Below, one piece after another: positions 1 to 5,558 of a stretch of DNA of 5,558 bases. The DNA is taken from positions 1-5,558 of the forward strand of contig JAFOJB010000177.1 of the NCBI GenBank assembly GCA_017420455.1, given 5' to 3'. The DNA comes from Blautia sp. GTDB lineage: Bacteria; Bacillota; Clostridia; Lachnospirales; Lachnospiraceae. The notes below the pieces were generated by a model. That model searched no databases. It was not told the DNA's origin and saw nothing but the letters and a program-made list of their open reading frames with translations. Positions within the stretch are counted from its first letter, which is position 1. Each line of letters begins with the position of its first letter. The translations under genes and the position numbers were made by a program.

Positions 1-1214
1 ACCACGTTCTGATCGCTACCATAATGATAGGCGCAGATTCCGCTGTAGCCTTCATGGATTCCCCGGTTCATATATCCGGATACGACAAAATCCACGTCTC
101 CCTCGGCAGAGACCCTTATGATCTTGATGTCATGCTCCACCCGGTTATCCCTGGCATCGCTTCCAGTATCCCTCCGGAAGCTGAAAATGCGGACCATCTT
201 TCCGTCCGAGGGCTGATAACTCCACAGATCTCCCTCCTGCTCGAAGGCCATCACGCTGATATCGTCGTTCAGCATGTAGGTGACGTCCCTGCTCCGGATT
301 CCCAGCAGGAGCCCCTCCTCCCTGATGTTGGCTCTGTCCGGCATAAAGATCTGTTTTGCGCTTCTTTTCAGATCCAGGAGAAGTATTCTGGTATCGGTAT
401 ATTTCATCCGGTAGAAATCCGTCACATTATAATACTCCGTGTTTCCCAGAGTATCCCTGGCGGATATCTGATATTCGATGGTAATGCTGGCCGTAGTCTC
501 GTTGATATCCTTGATCACCGGAATCCCCTTGCGGACAAGCTTGGGCTTCATGCTTCCCCAGCTAACCTGCGCCAGGGAGGAATGGATCGAAATATTGGCA
601 TAGTTCGTCGTGAGGATCACCGTATCCGGCTCCATATAACTGGCAAGATCCGCGGACGTGGTCTTGTCCATGCATTTCTCATAAAAGCTTCTGACAAAGC
701 TGACATACTGTTCTGTGTTCAGCTTTGACCTGGAAATGACCCGGGTATAGTAGTAAACCTCGCCCTTTTCCGTATCCAGCGTGATCTGCAGGGAATATTC
801 CTGGCTCATCCGGAGGGCGCTTTCCACCCGGACCGAAGCCGTCAGGTACGCATCCTCCTTTTTCAGGTTCTTGATCTTCCGGTTCTCCAGGACCTTGTTT
901 CCATCGGAGGTCCGGATCTCATAGGAAAGACTGGAGACCGCCGTGTCATAGGGATTGATCACCAGTGTAAGGGAACGGGAGGTATCCAGGGGCGTTACGC
1001 TGTCTCTGGTAAAATCCGCCTGCATCCTGGTCCGGTAGCCGTACATCACGTTGGCCATTTCGCTCCCGATCCTGATCATCACCTCCGGCAGCACCGGGTC
1101 ATTCATATCAGAGCGGTCGTCTGTCGTTTCACTGTTTAGAAGAAGTGCCGTTCCTGAAACGCTGACCAGATAAACCATCAGCAGAAGCAGGAATCTCTTC
1201 AGAAATTTTTTCAT
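1..1214 (-). CDS. Putative exported or membrane-anchored protein of unknown function (3' end beyond window)
   Basis: An open frame runs from an ATG at 1214 to the left edge without a stop, giving 404 codons; the C-terminus lies outside the window. The start is supported by AGGAG at 1221-1225, six bases upstream. The N-terminus begins MKKFLKRFLLLL and continues with a hydrophobic stretch to about residue 26, so it is a signal peptide or N-terminal anchor and the rest is probably extracytoplasmic. I see no lipobox cysteine. Residues 80-160 look beta-rich, 165-290 are mixed alpha/beta with many Tyr and Thr, and about 310-400 contain short strand-like blocks (SVMAFEQEGDLWSYQP, DFVVSGYMNRG) that could be the start of a beta-propeller-type region; that fold is inference. 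I do not recognise a named family. It follows the methyltransferase gene by 22 bases, so it is probably the third gene of the operon. Reality of the gene is well supported; function is unknown. Confidence 0.82.
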   Translation of the reverse strand, partial: MKKFLKRFLLLLMVYLVSVSGTALLLNSETTDDRSDMNDPVLPEVMIRIGSEMANVMYGYRTRMQADFTRDSVTPLDTSRSLTLVINPYDTAVSSLSYEIRTSDGNKVLENRKIKNLKKEDAYLTASVRVESALRMSQEYSLQITLDTEKGEVYYYTRVISRSKLNTEQYVSFVRSFYEKCMDKTTSADLASYMEPDTVILTTNYANISIHSSLAQVSWGSMKPKLVRKGIPVIKDINETTASITIEYQISARDTLGNTEYYNVTDFYRMKYTDTRILLLDLKRSAKQIFMPDRANIREEGLLLGIRSRDVTYMLNDDISVMAFEQEGDLWSYQPSDGKMVRIFSFRRDTGSDARDNRVEHDIKIIRVSAEGDVDFVVSGYMNRGIHEGYSGICAYHYGSDQNV

Positions 1215-1220
1215 TCGTAT

Positions 1221-1225
1221 CTCCT
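1221..1225 (-). promoter_or_regulatory. Ribosome binding site of the exported protein
   Basis: The minus strand reads AGGAG six bases before the ATG at 1214. It fixes the start of a gene that has no stop within the window. Confidence 0.75.
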
Positions 1226-1236
1226 GTCCGTCCTTT

Positions 1237-2511
1237 TTACCGCCCCGGGCCGCAGGTTTTCACTGAACGCTCTTCAGATATGGAGCTGCCGCAGTCCACA
1301 GACAGCTGTTCTCCCTGCTCCCGGTCCTGCCGGCTGCCGGGGGAAGCTTTGCTTTCCTCATAAAACAGGCGGTATAAAGAAGGATTTATATGAAACTCCC
1401 GCAGGATCCGCTCCACTGCCTCCGGATCCTTTTTCTTTCCGGTATGAACAGCGCGGATCATCAGATTTTTGGGAGTATGCTCCATGTCAATAAATTCCAG
1501 TATCTGTGTATCATAGCCCATGGCGCAAAGAAGCTCAGCGCGGACCCCGTCCGTGATCAGGGCAGACATCCTCTCCTTCAGGATCCCATACTCCAGCAGG
1601 GGAGAGAGAAGATCGTTTCTGATCTGCCGGTTCACCTCGTGCTGACAGCAGGGAACGGAGAGTATGACACCAGCGCCCCATTGAACCGCCCGGGCCAGGG
1701 CATAGTCGGTGGCCGTATCGCAGGCATGAAGCGTGACCATCATGTCTATGGAGGACACTCCCCGGTAGTCTGCCACATCCCCTGTGGTAAAGGACAGCTT
1801 TTCATACCCGTATTTTTCCGCCAGAGCGGCGCAGCGGCGGATCACATCCTCTTTCAGATCCAGGCCGATGATGCGGACATCATAGCCTCTGAGTTCCCTG
1901 AGAAAATAGTACATGGCGAAGGAAAGATAGGATTTCCCGCAGCCGAAGTCCAGAATGGTGACCTCTCTGTCCTTCGGAAGCTTCGGCAGAATGTCCTCAA
2001 TGAACTCCAGGAACCGGTTGATCTGCCGGAACTTGTCGTACATTCTGGCGACGACCTTCCCCTCCTCCGTCATCACGCCGAGATCGATCAGAAAGGGAAC
2101 CGGAATTCCCTCCTGCAGCAGGTATTTCTTCACCCGGTTATGCGGAGCGATCCTGGCAGGCTCCCGGCTTTTCGAAGCTTCTTTTTTTTCCCGCATTCTG
2201 CGCATTCTGATGGAAAGGTTTCCCTTTTTCCCGGAGAGTACCGTGCCGGAAACCTCCCTTCCCTGGCACTGGAGCTGGCCGAAGGAGGTCTGCAGCATTT
2301 CCGTGAGGAAGGCTTCCAGCTCCGGCCTGTCCAGGTTCTGATGAAATACCTGTGTCCCCGCATAGCTTTCCGCCTGATACATCACCTGCCCCTTTATCAT
2401 GACAGGGTGGATCTTTACCTTTTCCGGGGCGTCCTTGTTCTTCCTGGAGCTCAGCACCGCAAGGATCAGATTTTCGTCTATCTGCAGCTCCAGATATTCT
2501 GCTAATGTCAT
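1237..2511 (-). CDS. Class I SAM-dependent methyltransferase (Methyltransf_32 / METTL25-like)
   Basis: A 424-residue protein ending in TAA at 1237-1239. The start at 2511 is chosen over the more upstream in-frame ATG at 2565 because AGGAAGGAA sits seven bases before it and the extra 18 residues would overlap the upstream gene and look non-native. Residues 1-110 form a separate N-terminal region. Residues 124-175 carry HNRVKKYLL and a KFRQINRFLEF helix typical of this bacterial group. The Rossmann core begins at 184: glycine motif ILDFGCGKSYLSF (186-198), acidic GLDLK (216-220), TGDV (243-246), TLHACDTATDYALARA (260-275) and SVPCCQHE (285-292). The LHACD and CC blocks resemble the Methyltransf_32/METTL25 group, whose members are suspected or known RNA or protein methyltransferases. 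The last 35-40 residues are polar, low complexity and probably disordered. The substrate is unknown. It lies four bases downstream of the beta-CASP gene, so an RNA-related role is plausible but inferred. Confidence 0.87.
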   Translation of the reverse strand: MTLAEYLELQIDENLILAVLSSRKNKDAPEKVKIHPVMIKGQVMYQAESYAGTQVFHQNLDRPELEAFLTEMLQTSFGQLQCQGREVSGTVLSGKKGNLSIRMRRMREKKEASKSREPARIAPHNRVKKYLLQEGIPVPFLIDLGVMTEEGKVVARMYDKFRQINRFLEFIEDILPKLPKDREVTILDFGCGKSYLSFAMYYFLRELRGYDVRIIGLDLKEDVIRRCAALAEKYGYEKLSFTTGDVADYRGVSSIDMMVTLHACDTATDYALARAVQWGAGVILSVPCCQHEVNRQIRNDLLSPLLEYGILKERMSALITDGVRAELLCAMGYDTQILEFIDMEHTPKNLMIRAVHTGKKKDPEAVERILREFHINPSLYRLFYEESKASPGSRQDREQGEQLSVDCGSSISEERSVKTCGPGR

Positions 2512-2515
2512 GCCG

Positions 2516-4129
2516 CTATTCCTTCCTGTCCCAGCGGTCGCAGAGAGACTGTACCTCCCGGGCAAAACGGTCCAGATCCTTGTTGGCCCCGCCCTCGTTT
2601 CTCCGTATCACCTGCAGCAGGCGCTCGCCGGCCGCAAGAAGCTTCTGGAAGGTCTGTTTTGCCTTTCCGGCCTTCTGGGAACCTGCCTTCTTCTCGACCA
2701 GGACCGGAGATGCTTCCTCAATATAGACATTTGCCGCCAGATCGAACACCGTGCCGGAGAACGGTGCCGCAGCATTGAGGGAAAGCTCATCCCGCAGCCG
2801 CCCGGCAAAAAGCTCTGTCACGGAATCCTCTCCATGCGTTACAAAAACCCTCTCCGGTTTCTTCTTATAAGCCCTGATCCAGTCGAAAAGCCCGTTTACA
2901 TCCGCATGGCCGGAGATTCCCGGCATCTGAAGGATCTCTGCCGCTACATGGATGCTCTCTCCGAAGAGCTTTATTTCCTCCGCCCCCTCGATCAGGGATC
3001 TGCCAACGGTTCCGATCGCCTGATATCCTACAAAAAGAACGGTATTTTTCGCATCCCAGAGATTGTGCTTCAGATGATGCTTGATCCGGCCGGCATCGCA
3101 CATGCCGCTGGCGGAAATGATCACCTTCGGCTCTTCATCTGCATTGATCGCCTTTGAATCATCGCTGGTGATGGAGGTACGCAGTCCCCGGAAGGAAAGC
3201 GGATTAATTCCTTTCTTCAGAAGCTCCTCCGCCTCCTCGTCAAAGCAGTCGTACTGGTGCTCTGTGAAGATCGTGGTGGCTTCGTTGGCAAGGGGACTGT
3301 CCACATAGACCTTGAAGCCATCGTGGCCGTGGACAAGACCATCCGCCTTGATCTGACGGATAAAATACAGCATCTCCTGGGTCCTGCCCACCGCAAAGGA
3401 GGGGATCACCAGATTGCCTCCCCGGTCAAAGGTCCTCTGAATGACCTCGGCGAGCATGCTGGCATAATCCGGCTTTTCCCCATGGCTCCTGTCTCCGTAG
3501 GTGGATTCCATCACCACATAATCTGCTTCTTCAATATACTGCGGATCCCTGATCAGGGGCTGGTCTGTATTTCCGATATCTCCGGAAAAAACGATCTTTT
3601 TCTCTGTTCCATCCTCCGTAAGCCAGATCTCGATACTGGCGGAGCCCAGAAGATGGCCTGCATCCACAAACCGCACCTGGATCCCCGGCGCGATCTCTGT
3701 TTTCCTGTTGTAATCACAGCCTGCCGTCTGTTTCAGCAGACCTTCGGCGTCCTTCATGGTATAGACAGGAACATATTCTTCTTTTCCCTGACGTTTTCCT
3801 TTACGGTTGCGCCATTCTGCCTCGAATTCCTGAATGTGCGCGCTGTCACGCAGCATGATGTCGCACAGATTCTGCGTTGCTTTTGTACAGTAGACAGGAC
3901 CCCGGAACCCCTTCGCGTAAAGGATCGGCAGGTTTCCGGAATGGTCGATGTGGGCATGGGTAAGCAGCACGAAGTCCAGCTCCTCTGCCGGGACAGGCAG
4001 CCCTTTGTTCACATAATAATCCGGTCCCTGCTCCATTCCGTAATCTACAATAAATTTTTTCCCGCAGGCTTCCAGGTAATAACAGCTTCCTGTCACCTCA
4101 TGGGTGGCGCCAAGAAACATAAGCTTCAT
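2516..4129 (-). CDS. Beta-CASP metallo-beta-lactamase-fold RNase-like protein (CPSF/YSH1-type, COG1236)
   Basis: A complete 537-residue protein, probably cytoplasmic, with no signal peptide. All expected active-site motifs are present: D29 (VDYGM), HAHIDH at 58-63, H159 (DAGHLLGS), D184 (FSGDIGN), beta-CASP motif A E208 (VVMESTYGDR), motif B H408 (SGHAD) and motif C H432 (THGE). The order is lactamase domain (1-205), beta-CASP insert (about 206-330), then the Zn-dependent metallo-hydrolase RNA-specificity domain (about 335-445) with its ISASGMCDAGRIKHHL and VGYQAIGTVGRSL signatures. Family members are two-zinc RNA endo- or exonucleases related to CPSF73; the bacterial CPSF-like type differs from RNase J. 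Residues about 475-537 form a Lys/Ala/Arg-rich C-terminal extension beyond the usual core. The ATG at 4129 is preceded by AGGAGGGAGG. It is the first gene of the minus-strand operon. Catalytic competence is likely; the RNA target is unknown. Confidence 0.93.
   Translation of the reverse strand: MKLMFLGATHEVTGSCYYLEACGKKFIVDYGMEQGPDYYVNKGLPVPAEELDFVLLTHAHIDHSGNLPILYAKGFRGPVYCTKATQNLCDIMLRDSAHIQEFEAEWRNRKGKRQGKEEYVPVYTMKDAEGLLKQTAGCDYNRKTEIAPGIQVRFVDAGHLLGSASIEIWLTEDGTEKKIVFSGDIGNTDQPLIRDPQYIEEADYVVMESTYGDRSHGEKPDYASMLAEVIQRTFDRGGNLVIPSFAVGRTQEMLYFIRQIKADGLVHGHDGFKVYVDSPLANEATTIFTEHQYDCFDEEAEELLKKGINPLSFRGLRTSITSDDSKAINADEEPKVIISASGMCDAGRIKHHLKHNLWDAKNTVLFVGYQAIGTVGRSLIEGAEEIKLFGESIHVAAEILQMPGISGHADVNGLFDWIRAYKKKPERVFVTHGEDSVTELFAGRLRDELSLNAAAPFSGTVFDLAANVYIEEASPVLVEKKAGSQKAGKAKQTFQKLLAAGERLLQVIRRNEGGANKDLDRFAREVQSLCDRWDRKE
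2519..2527 (-). promoter_or_regulatory. Methyltransferase ribosome binding site inside the end of the beta-CASP gene
   Basis: AGGAAGGAA on the minus strand is both the last three sense codons (Arg-Lys-Glu) of the upstream gene and the Shine-Dalgarno for the ATG at 2511. The upstream stop TAG (2516-2518) is four bases from that ATG. This arrangement supports translational coupling and decides the methyltransferase start. Confidence 0.75.
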
Positions 4130-4136
4130 AAAAAAA

Positions 4137-4146
4137 CCTCCCTCCT
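4137..4146 (-). promoter_or_regulatory. Strong ribosome binding site of the beta-CASP gene
   Basis: The minus strand reads AGGAGGGAGG, a near-perfect and double Shine-Dalgarno, followed by seven T residues and then the ATG at 4129. This fixes the start and predicts efficient initiation. Confidence 0.8.
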
Positions 4147-4186
4147 ACTCGCAGGACAAAGGATATAAACCAGGTTACATAACTTC

Positions 4187-4215
4187 AGTATACATTACCG
4201 ACCCGGGTTTTTACA
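4187..4215 (-). promoter_or_regulatory. Candidate promoter for the minus-strand operon
   Basis: A TATACT -10 (4187-4192) lies 17 bases from a weak -35 TGTAAA (4210-4215, three of six matches). The DNA just upstream on the minus strand (about 4216-4250) is very A-rich, as an UP element would be. The palindrome ACCCGGGT (4201-4208) lies in the spacer and could be an operator. Transcription would begin near 4180, about 50 bases before the ATG. The -35 is poor, so confidence is modest. Confidence 0.35.
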
Positions 4216-4230
4216 GTCTTTTTTCTTTTC

Positions 4231-4259
4231 TTGACAATTCTTTTTTATTGGTTCACAAT
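4231..4259 (+). promoter_or_regulatory. Likely sigma-A promoter for the murG-like gene
   Basis: A perfect TTGACA -35 (4231-4236) is followed by a 17-base spacer and CACAAT (4254-4259, four of six -10 matches). An alternative AT-rich -10 overlaps at 4258-4264 but is too far from the -35. A start near 4266 gives a leader of about 140 bases before the ATG at 4405. The region upstream is a pyrimidine tract. Confidence 0.55.
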
Positions 4260-4277
4260 TATAAGGCGAAGGCTTAC

Positions 4278-4305
4278 AGGAACGGCAGATATTCCTGCCG
4301 TTTCT
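4278..4305 (+). other. Hairpin 1 in the murG leader
   Basis: AGGAACGGCAG (4278-4288) pairs with CTGCCGTTTCT (4295-4305): 11 base pairs including one G-T wobble, with a six-base loop ATATTC. It starts about 12 bases after the predicted transcription start. No T-run follows on either strand, so it is not a typical intrinsic terminator. It could stabilise the 5' end of the mRNA or bind a regulator. Confidence 0.55.
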
Positions 4306-4330
4306 GATAAATACATACAATACATGCAGC

Positions 4331-4372
4331 GCTGCTGCCCAGAACCTCGCCGGCCGGGGTCCGGACAGCAGC
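4331..4372 (+). other. Hairpin 2, GC-rich two-part stem in the murG leader
   Basis: GCTGCTGCCC (4331-4340) pairs with GGACAGCAGC (4363-4372), with one C-A mismatch at 4338/4365. An inner stem ACCTCG (4344-4349) pairs with CGGGGT (4355-4360), with one wobble and a five-base loop CCGGC. A three-by-two internal loop separates the two stems. Only TTT follows, so terminator activity would be weak. It lies entirely between promoter and ribosome binding site and does not overlap the latter. I find no T-box consensus or familiar riboswitch core. Confidence 0.6.
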
Positions 4373-4391
4373 TTTACAACCCTTTACAACC
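4372..4391 (+). repeat. Perfect 10-base tandem duplication before the murG ribosome binding site
   Basis: CTTTACAACC occurs at 4372-4381 and again at 4382-4391 with no mismatch or spacer. The first copy begins at the last base of hairpin 2 and the second ends two bases before GGAGG. It may be a replication-slippage duplication or a paired protein-binding site. Confidence 0.7.
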
Positions 4392-4393
4392 AT

Positions 4394-4398
4394 GGAGG
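4394..4398 (+). promoter_or_regulatory. Ribosome binding site of the murG-like gene
   Basis: GGAGG lies six bases before the ATG at 4405. It selects this start over the in-frame ATG at 4231, which would place 58 unrelated residues in front of the MKKILLTGGG N-terminus and would overlap the promoter. Confidence 0.8.
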
Positions 4399-4404
4399 CT
4401 TCAC

Positions 4405-5466
4405 ATGAAAAAGATCCTGCTGACCGGCGGAGGAACCGCCGGACACGTAACTCCGAATATCGCCCTGCTGCCCGAGCTGCAGAGAAGGGGATATGAGGTT
4501 CTCTATATCGGTTCCTATGAAGGAATAGAAAAAAAGCTGATCGGAGACCAGGGAATCCGTTATTACGGAATTTCCTCCGGGAAGCTCCGCCGTTATTTCG
4601 ATTTAAAGAATTTTTCGGATCCCTTCCGGGTCCTTAAAGGCTTTGAGGAAGCCAAATCCATCCTGAAAAAGGAGAGGCCCGACGTAGTCTTTTCCAAGGG
4701 CGGTTTCGTGTCTGTCCCTGTCGTCATCGCCGCAGACCGGCTGAAGATCCCTTCGGTGATCCATGAATCCGATATGACGCCCGGGCTTGCCAACAGGCTT
4801 TGCCTGAACCACGCCCGCAAAATCTGCTGCAATTTTCCGGAAACGCTGAAAAATCTTCCGGCTGGCAAGGCCCTCCTTACCGGGACGCCCATCCGGAAGG
4901 AGCTGCTTTCGGGAGACAAGGAGAAGGGACGCGCCTTCTGCGGTTTTCACGACCGCCTTCCGGTAATCCTGGTCATCGGAGGAAGTCTTGGCGCTGCTTC
5001 TGTAAATGAAAACGTCCGCAGGATCCTCCCGAAACTTCTCCCGGATTTTCAGGTTGTCCATCTTTGCGGAAAAGGAAAAACCGACGATTCCCTGAAGGGG
5101 ACCCCCGGCTATGTACAGTATGAATATATCCAGGAGGAGCTCCCGGACCTTTTTGCCCTGGCAGATCTCGTCATCTCCCGGGCCGGGGCCAACGCCATCT
5201 GTGAGCTGAAAGCCCTGAAAAAGCCCAACCTCCTGATTCCTCTCTCTGCCAGCGCCAGCAGGGGCGACCAGATCCTGAACGCCCGCTCCTTCGAAAAGCA
5301 GGGCTTCTCCATGGTTCTGGAGGAGGAAGCCATCACAGAGGACGTGCTGCTTCAGACCATCCATCAGCTGTATGAGACCAGGCAGAAATATACCAGCGCC
5401 ATGGAAAACGCCCAGACTCTGGATTCCATCACCCAGATCTGCAGCCTGCTGGATTCCCTGGCTTAG
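4405..5466 (+). CDS. murG: MurG-like UDP-GlcNAc:undecaprenyl-PP-MurNAc-pentapeptide GlcNAc transferase (stand-alone paralog type)
   Basis: A complete 353-residue GT28 (GT-B fold) glycosyltransferase, the usual length for MurG. MurG adds GlcNAc to lipid I to make lipid II on the cytoplasmic face of the membrane. The N-terminal acceptor domain has GGGTAGHVTP (8-17, catalytic-type H14), SKGGFVSVP (97-105) and HESDMTPGLANR (120-131), where canonical MurG usually has HEQN. The linker TGTPIRKE (159-166) leads to the donor domain with GGSLGAASVN (192-201), SRAGANAICE (258-267, with the nucleotide-sugar Glu) and RGDQILNA (286-293, QxxNA motif). The SRAG-N and ASRGDQILNA forms match the second MurG found outside the division cluster in many Firmicutes. 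No mur, fts or mra gene is next to it; its neighbours are a divergent RNA-enzyme operon and a repeat. Whether it supplies lipid II or modifies another lipid-linked sugar cannot be told here. Confidence 0.88.
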   Translation: MKKILLTGGGTAGHVTPNIALLPELQRRGYEVLYIGSYEGIEKKLIGDQGIRYYGISSGKLRRYFDLKNFSDPFRVLKGFEEAKSILKKERPDVVFSKGGFVSVPVVIAADRLKIPSVIHESDMTPGLANRLCLNHARKICCNFPETLKNLPAGKALLTGTPIRKELLSGDKEKGRAFCGFHDRLPVILVIGGSLGAASVNENVRRILPKLLPDFQVVHLCGKGKTDDSLKGTPGYVQYEYIQEELPDLFALADLVISRAGANAICELKALKKPNLLIPLSASASRGDQILNARSFEKQGFSMVLEEEAITEDVLLQTIHQLYETRQKYTSAMENAQTLDSITQICSLLDSLA

Positions 5467-5558
5467 GAACTGTACAGAAATAACCTTTACAGATGGCGCA
5501 GGATAAATTCGTTCAGGCAAGGCGGAGGAATGAGTCGATGCGGGCATCGACGAATGAC
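5467..5558 (+). repeat. Probable dispersed palindromic intergenic repeat, truncated by the window edge
   Basis: The region begins directly after the murG stop. It contains the palindrome CTGTACAG (5470-5477), a 7-bp stem GTCGATG (5534-5540) / CATCGAC (5545-5551) with loop CGGG, and GAATGA repeated directly on both sides of that stem (5528-5533, 5552-5557). ATTCGT (5507-5512) can also pair with ACGAAT (5550-5555). The pattern resembles an intergenic MITE-like repeat I associate with Blautia-type genomes, whose right arm would invert the 5467-5495 segment. That resemblance is recollection, and the right arm is not in the window. No T-tract terminator for murG is seen before it. Confidence 0.45.

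Noticed and set aside
24..728. 234-codon plus-strand open frame
   Set aside because: It lies antisense inside the exported protein gene, has no ribosome binding site and no recognisable motif; the minus strand has a signal peptide, a Shine-Dalgarno and a longer frame.
1390..2505. 371-codon plus-strand open frame
   Set aside because: It is fully antisense to the methyltransferase, whose SAM-binding motifs are clear; the plus-strand translation shows no domain.
2512..2565. Methyltransferase start at 2565
   Set aside because: It would overlap the beta-CASP gene by 50 bases and lacks a ribosome binding site; the ATG at 2511 has a good one.
3257..4168. 303-codon plus-strand open frame
   Set aside because: It is antisense to the beta-CASP gene, which has every catalytic motif; this frame is His- and Ile-rich shadow sequence.
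4331..4375. Intrinsic terminator or T-box in the murG leader
   Set aside because: The stem is strong but only three T residues follow, and no T-box consensus sequence is seen; kept as an undefined leader hairpin.
4231..4404. N-terminal extension of the murG-like protein from the ATG at 4231
   Set aside because: That ATG has no Shine-Dalgarno, overlaps the TTGACA box by part, and the extension has no MurG homology; GGAGG at 4394-4398 supports 4405.
4603..5547. 314-codon minus-strand open frame
   Set aside because: It is antisense to the murG-like gene and its translation has no coherent motif.
5493..5558. Small open frame starting MAQDKFVQ
   Set aside because: It lies inside the putative repeat, has no Shine-Dalgarno and runs off the window; most likely repeat-derived non-coding sequence.

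Overview
The window looks like chromosomal DNA from a gut-type Firmicute, most likely Lachnospiraceae (Blautia-like). This rests on strong AGGAGG-type ribosome binding sites, moderate GC with AT-rich intergenic DNA, and the protein families present. The taxonomic call is inference from style and family resemblance, not from a marker gene.

Layout. Positions 1-4129 hold three tightly packed minus-strand genes, read right to left. The first is a beta-CASP metallo-beta-lactamase-fold protein with the RNA-specificity domain (2516-4129). Four bases downstream is a class I SAM-dependent methyltransferase of the Methyltransf_32/METTL25-like type (1237-2511). After a 22-base gap comes a secreted or membrane-anchored protein of unknown function (1-1214) that runs off the left edge. 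Positions 4130-4404 are a divergent intergenic region with a good plus-strand promoter, a weaker minus-strand candidate, two strong hairpins and a 10-base tandem duplication. Positions 4405-5466 on the plus strand encode a stand-alone MurG-like glycosyltransferase. The last 92 bases (5467-5558) look like the left part of a dispersed palindromic intergenic repeat cut by the window edge.

How the genes relate. The nuclease-like protein and the methyltransferase are probably co-transcribed and translationally coupled: the methyltransferase Shine-Dalgarno lies in the last three codons of the upstream gene. Both families plausibly act on RNA, but no substrate can be read from the sequence. The exported protein probably shares the transcript without an obvious functional link. 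The MurG paralog is divergently transcribed, is not flanked by the usual division and cell-wall (dcw) genes, and has an unusually structured leader.

No CRISPR array, tRNA, rRNA, transposase or phage gene was seen. The coding content is mostly ordinary. The points most worth a second look are the murG leader structure, the truncated terminal repeat, the coupled nuclease/methyltransferase pair and the unknown exported protein.
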